From Paenibacillus oryzisoli (GTDB lineage: Bacteria > Bacillota > Bacilli > Paenibacillales > NBRC-103111): a DNA stretch of 64,000 bases. Every line of letters starts with the position of its first letter. Position 1 is the stretch's first letter. Positions 35,706 to 44,503 of the stretch are shown piece after piece. The position numbers were made by a program, and so were the translations under genes. Where the stretch lies: contig NZ_LYPB01000069.1 in NCBI RefSeq assembly GCF_001653565.1, positions 248,001-312,000 of the forward strand, in the 5' to 3' direction. The notes beneath the pieces were generated by a model that saw nothing but the letters and a program-made list of their open reading frames with translations, did no database searches and was not told the origin of the DNA.

Positions 35706-38048
35706 TTACTCCATCAATAAGGTTTCGAGCTTATGTTCCCTACGATAATGGTCAGGCGTCATACCGACATGTTTTTTGAATAACACATAGAAATAGTTGG
35801 TATTCTCAAAACCCACGTTTTCGCCAATCTTCCTTGCAGGGTAATCTGTTTTCACTAATAGCTCCTTGGCTTTCTCCAAGCGGAGTGCCGTGAGATATTC
35901 AGAAACAGAATGATTCATTTCCTCTTTGAATAGTCGTCTCATGTAATTGGTGGACAGACCCACGAATTGAGACATCTGATCAACTGAGAGATTATAATCC
36001 AAATAGTTTTCTTTCATGTACTCCACCATAGCGGCAACGGTTTTACTATTTTTCGATTTGGATTCCTGATCACGAAGTCTTATGATAATTTGGCATAGAT
36101 TCATGTACCATGCTTCCATTTGTTCCAATGTATCCAGGTTCAATACTTCCTGCTGGCAGGTATGAATCTCCAAGCGATGATCCGACTGTTCTAGGTTTGA
36201 CATACTCTTGGCTACGCGGATTGTCATAATCAGCAGCTGGATCAGGGAATGAATAATGACATCATAAGTGAAAGCCATCATTTCAGCAAAAAATTCAGAC
36301 GTATATTCCTTAAGGGCTTCCGTATCTCCTGCTTTAAGACTGGTCATGATTTGCTTCTCCAGCGCATCGGGATATTCGTACTCTCTGAATTCCGTCCCTA
36401 TCCGATCATCGAACGACAGGATGCTGTTCGTTCCAAAGATTAAACGGTAAAGAACGGTCTGGTAAGCGCTATCCCTGGATTCACGCAGCTGTTCCATAAT
36501 ATGGGCAACGGGCCCAATCCCTAGCGTAACGCTAAATTTCAATAAGCTTCTGATGTTTGCTTGTATGTCGGCAAATAGACTTCTTAACACACTTATATGC
36601 GCTTCTGCATCCCCATTGCCAATATTGAATACGAAATCTAAAGAATCATAGCCATTCTCAATAACTTCCAATTTAAAGGTATTGCCGACAATCTCTTGAG
36701 AGATATTCTGAATAGCAAATTTGAATAAGGATAAATCAACCATATCATATTTTAGCGAGATATCATGGAACCCGTCGATCTTGAGCACACAAACCACAAA
36801 ATTATCCCCTGCCGAACCGATCTGCAACTTCTCCATCGCTACCTTGACTTCCCGATTATTATTCACAGTGCCATTAAGAACCGATCTAAGAAGACTTTGC
36901 CTGCGCACAGGTACCGATTGATTGAAGTCCGTTTGCAAGGTCTCGACTTTATCCTCCAATAACGAGAAGGACTTGTTTATCAAATCATATTCGTTCAGAC
37001 TGACCTTTTCTTTCGTCTCTGTTGTTGTTTTTATCCTAATCAGAAGATGAGAGATCGGGAAATATATAATTCTTGTAAAGAAGACCGATGTAATCGTTAT
37101 CAAGAGAATACAAACTAAAGTTAATGCAAGTATGAAATTCTGCAGCGTGTGAACTTTCCCTAACAGCTCATTTTTTTCCGAGAATACAACGAAATTCCAA
37201 CCTAGATTATCAGACTTCACATATGAAATGCGAAATGATTTCCCTTGGATCGCTTCATCCATCTCACCTCGCATAGAGTTAGAACGAACAATCGTGGAAA
37301 GGATCTCTTGCGTTGACACATCATCATACGACCACCCCCTGGGTTCAGAAATAATATGTCCTTGATAGTTAATGATCATCATTTTATTCGGTCTTTCATC
37401 GTTTCCTTTCAGAATTAGCGATTGAAGTACCTTTTGATCCAAGTTCAGAACCATGCTGTTCTGTTCCTTGCTTGAATTAATTCTTGTATATACGATCGAA
37501 ATATAGTCCTGTTTGGCAATCTTATTGGAGTCTGATGAAAAGGAAAGGGTCGCCGTTCGTGGAATAAACAATCCGTTCCTCGTCATATCCCCTTCTTTCA
37601 GAAAATCCGTCATGCCTTTATCAAAAAAATCATCAATCGTGCTAAATGCCTTGGCCGAATTGAAAACAATGCCAGCATGATAATTGTATACATAGATCGA
37701 AGACACTAATGGATTGGTGTTTTTAAATCCTCCTAATTGGCTGTTGATGTCGTAGATATCATTGGTACTAAATGATGTCCCATTCAACGCTTTTGAGATA
37801 TATTCATTATTCAGATACAGCTGAGAATAATAGTTGTAGGTAAAAGTAAGTAAAATATCCGCCGTATTATAGGTTTGATTCATCATTCTTGATGAGGTTT
37901 CCACAATGTCCTCTGTCATATTGGATGAAACCCTTTTAAGCACTACATAGGAAAAGCAGCTAATAAATAAGAATCCAATCAACACATACGAAAGTATGAT
38001 TTTAAACAACATATTTTTTTTTCGAAAAACAGTCATAACATTCTTCAT
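35706..38048 (-). CDS. Membrane-bound AraC-family regulator with extracellular sensor
   Basis: A 780-residue one-component regulator. An N-terminal membrane span ('LSYVLIGFLFISCFSYVVL'), an extracellular Cache-like sensor (about 45-290), a second span near residues 300-320 ('FILALTLVCILLITITSVFF'), a HAMP-like and coiled segment, a middle cytoplasmic domain with 'FVVCVLKIDGF', and a C-terminal AraC double helix-turn-helix (about 670-780, 'LSVDQMSQFVGLSTNYMRRL' to 'FKKHVGMTPDHYR'). The ATG at 38048 follows AGGTGG at seven bases. It reads the outside directly and binds DNA without phosphorelay. A paralogue is encoded at 42051-44315. Probable targets are the promoters at 33912-33960 and 41850-41898. 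Confidence 0.9.
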   Translation of the reverse strand: MKNVMTVFRKKNMLFKIILSYVLIGFLFISCFSYVVLKRVSSNMTEDIVETSSRMMNQTYNTADILLTFTYNYYSQLYLNNEYISKALNGTSFSTNDIYDINSQLGGFKNTNPLVSSIYVYNYHAGIVFNSAKAFSTIDDFFDKGMTDFLKEGDMTRNGLFIPRTATLSFSSDSNKIAKQDYISIVYTRINSSKEQNSMVLNLDQKVLQSLILKGNDERPNKMMIINYQGHIISEPRGWSYDDVSTQEILSTIVRSNSMRGEMDEAIQGKSFRISYVKSDNLGWNFVVFSEKNELLGKVHTLQNFILALTLVCILLITITSVFFTRIIYFPISHLLIRIKTTTETKEKVSLNEYDLINKSFSLLEDKVETLQTDFNQSVPVRRQSLLRSVLNGTVNNNREVKVAMEKLQIGSAGDNFVVCVLKIDGFHDISLKYDMVDLSLFKFAIQNISQEIVGNTFKLEVIENGYDSLDFVFNIGNGDAEAHISVLRSLFADIQANIRSLLKFSVTLGIGPVAHIMEQLRESRDSAYQTVLYRLIFGTNSILSFDDRIGTEFREYEYPDALEKQIMTSLKAGDTEALKEYTSEFFAEMMAFTYDVIIHSLIQLLIMTIRVAKSMSNLEQSDHRLEIHTCQQEVLNLDTLEQMEAWYMNLCQIIIRLRDQESKSKNSKTVAAMVEYMKENYLDYNLSVDQMSQFVGLSTNYMRRLFKEEMNHSVSEYLTALRLEKAKELLVKTDYPARKIGENVGFENTNYFYVLFKKHVGMTPDHYRREHKLETLLME

Positions 38049-38167
38049 GCTCACGCCACCTAACAGATGAATAGTTTTGTAATGTTATTATATCCTTAAA
38101 CAACACCTTAGTGGAGTGAGCTCGTTGTTTGAATATCAACAAACTGTTTAAATTCTGTTAAATAGCA

Positions 38168-38207
38168 ATGAAAATGCCTGCACAGACCCCAGTCTGCACA
38201 GGCATTT
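38168..38207 (-). terminator. Terminator of the 38216-41760 transport operon
   Basis: The arms 38172-38187 and 38192-38207 pair over 16 bp with two central mismatches around a four-base loop, nine bases after the stop of the binding-protein gene. On the minus strand the stem ends in TTTT. Confidence 0.75.
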
Positions 38208-38215
38208 CCTTTGTT

Positions 38216-39829
38216 TTACTTCTTTTGAGCGAGGAAGGTGTTGATTTGATTCTTCAATTCTTCCTTAATTTTATCTACACCTGAAGCCTTCAGATCCGCA
38301 TTCATCTTTGACAAGTGTTCATTAACTTCGCCGAAGCCGGACAATAGAAACGGTAGATACTTCTGTATCACAGTGTTACATTTAGCAATCTCATTTTTCA
38401 CAGGCTCTTGATCGAATGTAAATCCTGCCAAAACATTTTTCTTGTACGATTCCGGCTTGAATTGATAATCATAATATTTTTGGAGTTGATCAGGTAATCC
38501 CGCAGGGATTCTGTTTAACGTCGGATTCCATGTCAATTGGTAACCAGGGAACATGTAATTTTTGGCTGGATCGACGCCATCCGGAAGCTTCCATTGATTC
38601 GTACCTGCGGACTGCCAGTTTGTACCTTCAATCCCGTACGTAAATAAATCATTGTTCTCTTGTTTGGAGAAAATCCAATCCAGGAATTCCATCGTTCTGT
38701 CAATTTTTTTGGAAGTAGCAGGTATAGCAAGGAAATTCCACGCTTTGCCATCTGTCGATTGCTTTCCAGGTGCCAATTCTTGATTATTTTTAAAGATTGG
38801 CCAGAAACCAAGTTCTGCATTGGGTACTTTCGCTTTAATTCCAGCTTCCGTACCCTTGAAATTACTCAATGTTACGAATCCAGCAGCGTTTTGCTTTCCT
38901 GTGCCAGTTGTAGCTGTCAGTGTATCTGCCGGAATAAATTTGTTAAACCGCTTCGCTTGATTAAACTGGTTCATCAGATAATCCAGACCGTATTTGGGAT
39001 TAATTTTAGCCCATTCCGATGCCGGATCTCCATAAGCCGTTATACCCGCTACAGATTTGCCATCTTCTGCGATTTGGGTATAAATATAATTCGCTTTAGG
39101 ATTTCCACCGCCAGTAAATGGGAATACCTTTCCTTCCAACTGTTGAGCATTGATATCGGTAAATAATTTAAAGAAAGCCATATTTCCATAATTCGCAAAA
39201 GGTACCATATCTTTTTCGCTTTGACTTACTTTGTCAAGATAGTTATATAAATCATCATAACTGCTGATTTCCTTCATGCCATACTTCGTTAACAAATCCT
39301 TTCTGTAAAATACACCTTCCATATCCATAAACGCGTTTGTAATTGGAATGACAAAGGTTTTGCCAAAGATCTTGTTGTCATTGATATACTCAGGTGAGAA
39401 TGCCTTTTGAAGTCCTGGATATTGAGGATTGTTAAAGTACTTGCTCAAATCTGCCAACGCCCCGTCTTTCGCGTTTTTATCCTTATCCCATGGAACAAAG
39501 AGGTCGAAGTCTTCTGCAGCTGTTAGCCATAATTGTTGCTTTGTGCCATAGTCCGCAGGCGGTGTCCATGTCAGATTCAACGTCGTATTCAATGTGTCCT
39601 TCGTACGTTTCTCAAACTCTTTAATGACGGGATCGACAGCGCGATAGTGCGAGTTTTCAGCCCCGAACAGACGAACATTCAGCGTAACCGGCTCTTTACT
39701 TTTTACTGGTGCAGCACTGCCAGCAGTCGACTCGATTTCAGTTGGCTTACTATCTTCCTTGCTGCATCCAACGATTGAAGCAGCAAGGAGTGTTACAGCA
39801 AGCGGTATTACAAATAACTTTTTTCTCAT
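38216..39829 (-). CDS. Extracellular oligosaccharide-binding lipoprotein (LipO/YtcQ type)
   Basis: A 537-residue solute-binding protein with lipobox 'LLAASIVGC' (Cys22). The ATG at 39829 follows GGGAGG; the frame is open to 39853 without a better start. The mature domain starts 'VTLNVRLFGAENSHYRAV' and shows 'YFNNPQYPGLQKAFSPEYI'. It is the third gene of the operon permease-permease-binding protein, the gene order typical of the LplABC/YtcQP importers of Paenibacillus. Its paralogue is the orphan at 34017-35657. The likely ligand is an oligosaccharide released by the nearby lyase and GH28/GH43 enzymes (inference from the shared promoter module). Confidence 0.9.
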   Translation of the reverse strand: MRKKLFVIPLAVTLLAASIVGCSKEDSKPTEIESTAGSAAPVKSKEPVTLNVRLFGAENSHYRAVDPVIKEFEKRTKDTLNTTLNLTWTPPADYGTKQQLWLTAAEDFDLFVPWDKDKNAKDGALADLSKYFNNPQYPGLQKAFSPEYINDNKIFGKTFVIPITNAFMDMEGVFYRKDLLTKYGMKEISSYDDLYNYLDKVSQSEKDMVPFANYGNMAFFKLFTDINAQQLEGKVFPFTGGGNPKANYIYTQIAEDGKSVAGITAYGDPASEWAKINPKYGLDYLMNQFNQAKRFNKFIPADTLTATTGTGKQNAAGFVTLSNFKGTEAGIKAKVPNAELGFWPIFKNNQELAPGKQSTDGKAWNFLAIPATSKKIDRTMEFLDWIFSKQENNDLFTYGIEGTNWQSAGTNQWKLPDGVDPAKNYMFPGYQLTWNPTLNRIPAGLPDQLQKYYDYQFKPESYKKNVLAGFTFDQEPVKNEIAKCNTVIQKYLPFLLSGFGEVNEHLSKMNADLKASGVDKIKEELKNQINTFLAQKK

Positions 39830-39881
39830 GTTTTTTTCCTCCCTAGTGATCATATATCTATACTAAACCGCTAAAGCGGGT

Positions 39882-40763
39882 CTAGCCCTTAACTGCGCCA
39901 ACCACTAATCCTTTAACAAAGTACTTTTGTAGAAAAGGATATATGAAAATGATTGGACCTACAGTGACAACTGCTGTAGCCATTTTTGCCGTATTGGTTG
40001 GTACGACATAATTAAGCGAAACGCCAGGCAATTCATTCACTTGATTCGCAAAGTCCACTTCTCTCAATACCTTCATGATCAGATATTGCAGAGAGAATAG
40101 TTCTTTATCGTTAATGAAAAGAGTGGCTGTAAACCATTCGTTCCAGAAACCGAGTCCATAAAACAACCCGATCGTTGCCAGTGCAGGCTTAGATAATGGA
40201 AGGATGATCTTAAATAAAATATAGATATCATTAGCTCCATCCATTTTGGCTGATTCAGCCAGTGAGTCAGGGATTTGTTTGAAGAAATTTCTTAACAGAA
40301 ACATATTAAATGGGTTAACCAGCACCGGCAGGATATACACTAAAATATTGTCTGTTAAGTTTAAATACTTTGTGATTAAGAGATAGGTTGGTATTAAACC
40401 TCCATTGAACAACATCGTAAAATACACGAAAAAAGCAATCTTGTTCCTATGAGTAAAGGTTTTTACAGAAAGGGCATAGGCCATAGCACTTGTAAGGATA
40501 AGACAGAGAACCGTACCCACAACAGTGAAAATGATTGTTGTCTTGTAAGCATGAAAAATGGCATTATCCTGAAATATGACCTTGTAGGCAAATAAGGATA
40601 TTTCTTTTGGAATTAGAACGAAGCCGGTCATCTGTACCGCTTTTTCGTCAGATATGGAGCTTGATAGAATGAGAATAAAAGGTAAAATACAAAATAAAGA
40701 AAATATCGTCATAAACAGATAAGAAACAATATCTATCCCTTTCCCATCAAGGCGTTTAATCAT
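39882..40763 (-). CDS. Carbohydrate ABC permease, LplC/YtcP type
   Basis: A 293-residue CUT1 permease. Six hydrophobic segments, beginning 'IVSYLFMTIFSLFCILPFIL'; EAA-type loop 'AESAKMDGANDIYILFKI'; C-terminus 'PFLQKYFVKGLVVGAVKG', the usual LplC ending. The ATG at 40763 follows AAGGGA at nine bases. An upstream ATG at 40805 would lie inside the end of the partner gene and has no good site. It lies between the first permease and the binding protein. Confidence 0.9.
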   Translation of the reverse strand: MIKRLDGKGIDIVSYLFMTIFSLFCILPFILILSSSISDEKAVQMTGFVLIPKEISLFAYKVIFQDNAIFHAYKTTIIFTVVGTVLCLILTSAMAYALSVKTFTHRNKIAFFVYFTMLFNGGLIPTYLLITKYLNLTDNILVYILPVLVNPFNMFLLRNFFKQIPDSLAESAKMDGANDIYILFKIILPLSKPALATIGLFYGLGFWNEWFTATLFINDKELFSLQYLIMKVLREVDFANQVNELPGVSLNYVVPTNTAKMATAVVTVGPIIFIYPFLQKYFVKGLVVGAVKG

Positions 40764-40779
40764 CTTTAACAATCCCTTC

Positions 40780-41760
40780 CTAGAAAATGGCAGAATCCTG
40801 ATCATATTTCTTTGCGAGCCAATTCGTTATAAATACAATGACTAAGCCGACCAACGATTGATAGAGTCCAATCGCGGTGGACATGCTGATATCATTCATC
40901 TGCCTAAGCATTCTGAATACATAAGTGTCAATAACATCGGTCGTGTCATATAAGTTCGGGTTATCGCCTACAATGGCATAAATCATCCCTAAATCTCCGT
41001 GGAATATTCCGCCTATGCCGAATAAGGTCAAAAGCACCGCAGTTGATCTGAGCTGCGGCAGCGTAATCTTGGTTATACACTGCAGGCGGCTGGCTCCATC
41101 CATTTTGGCGGCTTCATAAATTTCCTGATCAATCCCCGCTATAGCCGCCAAATATACGACGGAGCCGAAACCTGCCCCTTTCCAAATTTTCAATATGATC
41201 AGTATCCCCGTCCATAATGTCGGATTGGAATAAAAATTGATAGCTTGCCCTTCTTTCAAATAACCAACTGCTTTTAAAACGGTATTCACTAATCCTACAT
41301 CCGTAGATAGCAGGCCAAAGACAAACATCGAAACCAATGTCCAAGATATAAAATTAGGCAGAATGACAATAGATTGTGTCACTTTCTTGAAATACTTCGA
41401 GCTGATTTCAGATAGCACAAGGGCAATAAAGATGGAAAAAAACAAACCAGTTACTAGGAATAAAACATTAAGATATACCGTGTTCCACGTAACGATCAGC
41501 CAGTCTTTTGAAGTGAAGAAATACTCGAAATTTTTCAACCCAACAAATTTACTTTTGAAAATACCTTTTACAACGTTAAAATTTTGAAAAGCTACAATGA
41601 TACCTACCATCGGCAGGTACTTAAAAATCACAAAATACAAAATACCCGGGAGTACTAATAAGTACAAATAAAAATTTTGACTGATATCTGATAGGAATCT
41701 CTTTTTTTTCTTTTTTATTACGCTGCTGTCCGATTTGCTAGTACTCAAAGCTGTTTGCAT
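40780..41760 (-). CDS. Carbohydrate ABC permease, LplB type
   Basis: A 326-residue CUT1 permease with a Lys-rich cytoplasmic N-terminus ('VIKKKKKRFLSDI'), six hydrophobic spans and the EAA loop 'YEAAKMDGASRLQCITKI'. AAGGAGG precedes the ATG. It is the first gene of its operon, 90 bases downstream of promoter module B (41850-41898). No ATPase gene accompanies it. Confidence 0.9.
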   Translation of the reverse strand: MQTALSTSKSDSSVIKKKKKRFLSDISQNFYLYLLVLPGILYFVIFKYLPMVGIIVAFQNFNVVKGIFKSKFVGLKNFEYFFTSKDWLIVTWNTVYLNVLFLVTGLFFSIFIALVLSEISSKYFKKVTQSIVILPNFISWTLVSMFVFGLLSTDVGLVNTVLKAVGYLKEGQAINFYSNPTLWTGILIILKIWKGAGFGSVVYLAAIAGIDQEIYEAAKMDGASRLQCITKITLPQLRSTAVLLTLFGIGGIFHGDLGMIYAIVGDNPNLYDTTDVIDTYVFRMLRQMNDISMSTAIGLYQSLVGLVIVFITNWLAKKYDQDSAIF

Positions 41761-41849
41761 GATGATCCTCCTTATTCTGACTTCTTTGATGAGTTAACCG
41801 AAATTTCGATATGCTGCGTTCGAACCGGCCTCTCAGTTAAGTTGATAGG

Positions 41850-41898
41850 ACTACTATCGCAAAATTTCGGATCAAGGAATAGTTTAAGAAGCTGCAAA
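41850..41898 (-). promoter_or_regulatory. Promoter module B of the permease operon (shared with 33912-33960)
   Basis: Minus strand: TTTGCAG (41892-41898), TTAAACTA (41880-41887) and TTTTGCGATAGTAGT ending at 41850, with extended -10 TG-C-GATAGT at 41853-41858. The block-to-block distances (30 and 42 bases) equal those of module A. The 41899-41976 stretch is AT-rich without other visible signals. Confidence 0.6.
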
Positions 41899-41976
41899 AT
41901 CAACGAATTCCAACCATTACTACACTTCAAAAAACTTCAAATTCATTAATTTTTGTGAAACGATCCCTAAATGAAC

Positions 41977-42006
41977 ATAAAAAAAGACCGCAGTTTAAGC
42001 GGTCTT
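41977..42006 (-). terminator. Terminator of the 42051-44315 regulator gene
   Basis: Perfect 8-bp GC-rich stem, AAGACCGC (41984-41991) with GCGGTCTT (41999-42006), seven-base loop, followed on the minus strand by a run of seven to eight T. Confidence 0.88.
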
Positions 42007-42050
42007 CATCAACTATCTCCTATTCTTTGTTATTGAAGAATTGCAATTAA

Positions 42051-44315
42051 CTACAAATCAATTTTTACTTTGCGATACTCGCCCGGCGGAACACCGGTGT
42101 GCTTTTTAAACTTACGAATAAACGCATTAACACTGTAATAACCCACCATGGAAGCAATATCAAGTACTTTCAGATCGGTCGTCGCTAATAACTCCTGTGC
42201 TTTTCGCATACGAACGTTGTTGATGTAATCACTGAAGTTAACGCCTTTCTTATTCTTAAAATAGGTTGATAAATAAGTCCCTGTAATCCCTAGCTTATCA
42301 GCTATTAATTCCAGGGTAATATCATCCCCAAGATGTGTATTGATATAGTCCGTTGCATAATCGATGATCGGATCGGATTCCTCCACTTTTCTGCGAATTA
42401 CTGCCAGTTCCATCTGGAGGAACCATTCGAAGTATCGTTCCAATTGCTCCAAAGTAAAGCATTCCCGTACATTCTCGTAAGGAGCAGTCCGAGGCAAGGA
42501 ACGTTCTGCGAAAACCGAAATCCCCGGCTCTCTCCCGGAAGCTTTGTTCACTTTACGCATCACTTCTGTTGCATAATCATGCAGCTGTCGCATCGTCGCC
42601 CCTTTTCGATCGAGGTAGTGAAGGCGTCTTTTTACGATTTGAATTAATTCGATCGCATTGCCCTTTTCTAAGTTAGCATAGAACACTCGCTCTTCTTCAT
42701 GATCCGAATGAACAGCATCCTTGGGCCCAGCCTCCGTAACAATTTGCGTATCGTCGCCCATTCGCCGTCCCTTCAATAGCAGCAGTATCTGATTATACGC
42801 ATCGGAAAATTTGGAGGAGTCCTCGTACCTGTCACTAACCGAGATCGATACAAGACAGTACTCCCGGTCCAGATCGAAGACCTGCTTCCAACGCTGCAGA
42901 AATACCTCGATTCGCGACCGTTGATCTTCCTCCATGAATATCAGAGATAAGATAATGTCGTTTTCAATCTGAAACGTAACCGACTCCTCAAAAGCTTCCG
43001 TCAAATCGGCATTGACAAACTCCTTGAATAAATTAGCCGCTTTATCCTGGGCAATATCCATATCTGTCTTTAGCCGGGATTTAAATAAGAGTTGAAAACC
43101 AATCAAAATAAAGGGTTTATCAATGTTTGGAGGGATATTAGCCTCCTTCGCGTAGCCCCGAATATTTTTAAACTTATTCGTGTACGCGTAATATTTAAGC
43201 AGTGAATTCTGACGGTCCAGATCTTGATGAATGACAAGATTCGTTCGAATCAGATCATTGATTTTCTCACTAATGACATTGAACTCTTTAATTTGACTTT
43301 GCGGCGGGTTGGAGACATTGAGCTGACGAATGGATTCTAAGATTTTACGAATTGGATTGTTGAGCCGCATACTGAAAAAGATAGAGGCGGCAACACTTAA
43401 CAATAGTGAAATGATGAGAATGGTAGCCAGTATAAGATTCAATTTTGAAATTTGCGAGTCGATCGAAGCTGTAGGAATCACATTGACATAGGTAAACCCG
43501 CTTAGCGTCCCTTTTTGATAGAAGAGATACGATGCTCCCACTTTCATATGCCCTTGCAGTTCATCCATCGGCGGAAAGGTCATTGTGGCGGCATGATCTG
43601 AAGCATACAACATGTTTTTCTTTTCATTTAAAATAAAGAGCTTATTCTCTGGTGAAGCCGACTTATAAAATTCCGCAGCCATTTTTTCATTATCCAGCAG
43701 CGCGATGATTGCAATGCTTTTATTGTCGCTGCTAAATAAGAGCGGCATTAGGCTGCCGCTGTACTTTTGAATATCCATCGTTTTCTGTGCAAAATTCGAG
43801 GACGGATACATGGTAATCCCATTGTTGCCCCTTATTTCTCCTTGCCAAAAATCGTAAGTATACGTGTCATTGGAATAAAATTTATCGAACATATCATGTA
43901 AAGAAGCTGATCCATCTTTATCAAACGCCAGATCAAGCCGATTCAACACAAAAATCATGTTGTATAAATACAGTGACGGATTCGTTAAATACCCTTGCAA
44001 TTCATTGCGAAGTTGGGTTACCGCCACATAATCGATTCCGCGCACTTTGTTCCAATTCACGATGCTGGCGTTGACTTTTAAATACTGGGTAAACGTAAAA
44101 TTTTTAATCGTTCGGATCTGATCTTCATAATGTTTGACGGTCGTGTCGGTTAGCACGCTGTTGTTCTCTATTAATTTCTCCTCCAGATTTGTCCGAAAAA
44201 AGGCATACGAAACAAAGTTAAAGGAAACCGGCAATAGCGTAATGACGATAAAACTGATCAGTAATTTAAAAAATAGTGAACCCGCCTTCTTAGGAAAAGG
44301 TCGTATATTGGCCAT
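42051..44315 (-). CDS. Membrane-bound AraC-family regulator with extracellular sensor
   Basis: A 754-residue one-component regulator. First span near residues 15-35 ('LFFKLLISFIVITLLPVSF'), extracellular Cache-like sensor, second span near 285-310 ('LNLILATILIISLLLSVAA'), a HAMP-like linker, a cytoplasmic middle part and a C-terminal AraC DNA-binding domain (about 650-754, 'ITLELIADKLGITGTYLSTY' to 'KKHTGVPPGEYRK'). GAGGGGGG lies upstream of the ATG. It sits immediately upstream of the permease operon 38216-41760, from which its own terminator separates it, and is the most likely activator of promoter module B. It shares its architecture, but not close sequence, with 35706-38048. Confidence 0.9.
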   Translation of the reverse strand: MANIRPFPKKAGSLFFKLLISFIVITLLPVSFNFVSYAFFRTNLEEKLIENNSVLTDTTVKHYEDQIRTIKNFTFTQYLKVNASIVNWNKVRGIDYVAVTQLRNELQGYLTNPSLYLYNMIFVLNRLDLAFDKDGSASLHDMFDKFYSNDTYTYDFWQGEIRGNNGITMYPSSNFAQKTMDIQKYSGSLMPLLFSSDNKSIAIIALLDNEKMAAEFYKSASPENKLFILNEKKNMLYASDHAATMTFPPMDELQGHMKVGASYLFYQKGTLSGFTYVNVIPTASIDSQISKLNLILATILIISLLLSVAASIFFSMRLNNPIRKILESIRQLNVSNPPQSQIKEFNVISEKINDLIRTNLVIHQDLDRQNSLLKYYAYTNKFKNIRGYAKEANIPPNIDKPFILIGFQLLFKSRLKTDMDIAQDKAANLFKEFVNADLTEAFEESVTFQIENDIILSLIFMEEDQRSRIEVFLQRWKQVFDLDREYCLVSISVSDRYEDSSKFSDAYNQILLLLKGRRMGDDTQIVTEAGPKDAVHSDHEEERVFYANLEKGNAIELIQIVKRRLHYLDRKGATMRQLHDYATEVMRKVNKASGREPGISVFAERSLPRTAPYENVRECFTLEQLERYFEWFLQMELAVIRRKVEESDPIIDYATDYINTHLGDDITLELIADKLGITGTYLSTYFKNKKGVNFSDYINNVRMRKAQELLATTDLKVLDIASMVGYYSVNAFIRKFKKHTGVPPGEYRKVKIDL

Positions 44316-44440
44316 ACCTAGCGCCCCCCTCTAGTTGCCAAAATTATATCATGTTTATCTATCAGTGTAGAACAAGCGGCACTTAGAAGGAAATGTGCTG
44401 TTCTATTCATAGTTAGCCCATCTTCACATCTTAAGTCGGT

Positions 44441-44480
44441 AAAAAGCCATGTTCTCGCTAACACCTCGAGAAACATGGCT
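44441..44480 (-). terminator. Terminator of the giant heparinase-type lyase gene
   Basis: The arms 44445-44457 and 44467-44480 (AGCCATG-TTCTCG with CGAGAAACATGGCT) pair with one bulge; TTTTT follows on the minus strand (44441-44445). It lies 24 bases after the stop at 44504. Confidence 0.8.
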
Positions 44481-44503
44481 ATTCTACACATGGATGCTAC
44501 TGT

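Noticed and set aside
44316-44440. Possible cre or shared promoter module before the regulator 42051-44315
   Set aside because: The gap is AT-rich, but neither the cre consensus nor the three-block module is present.
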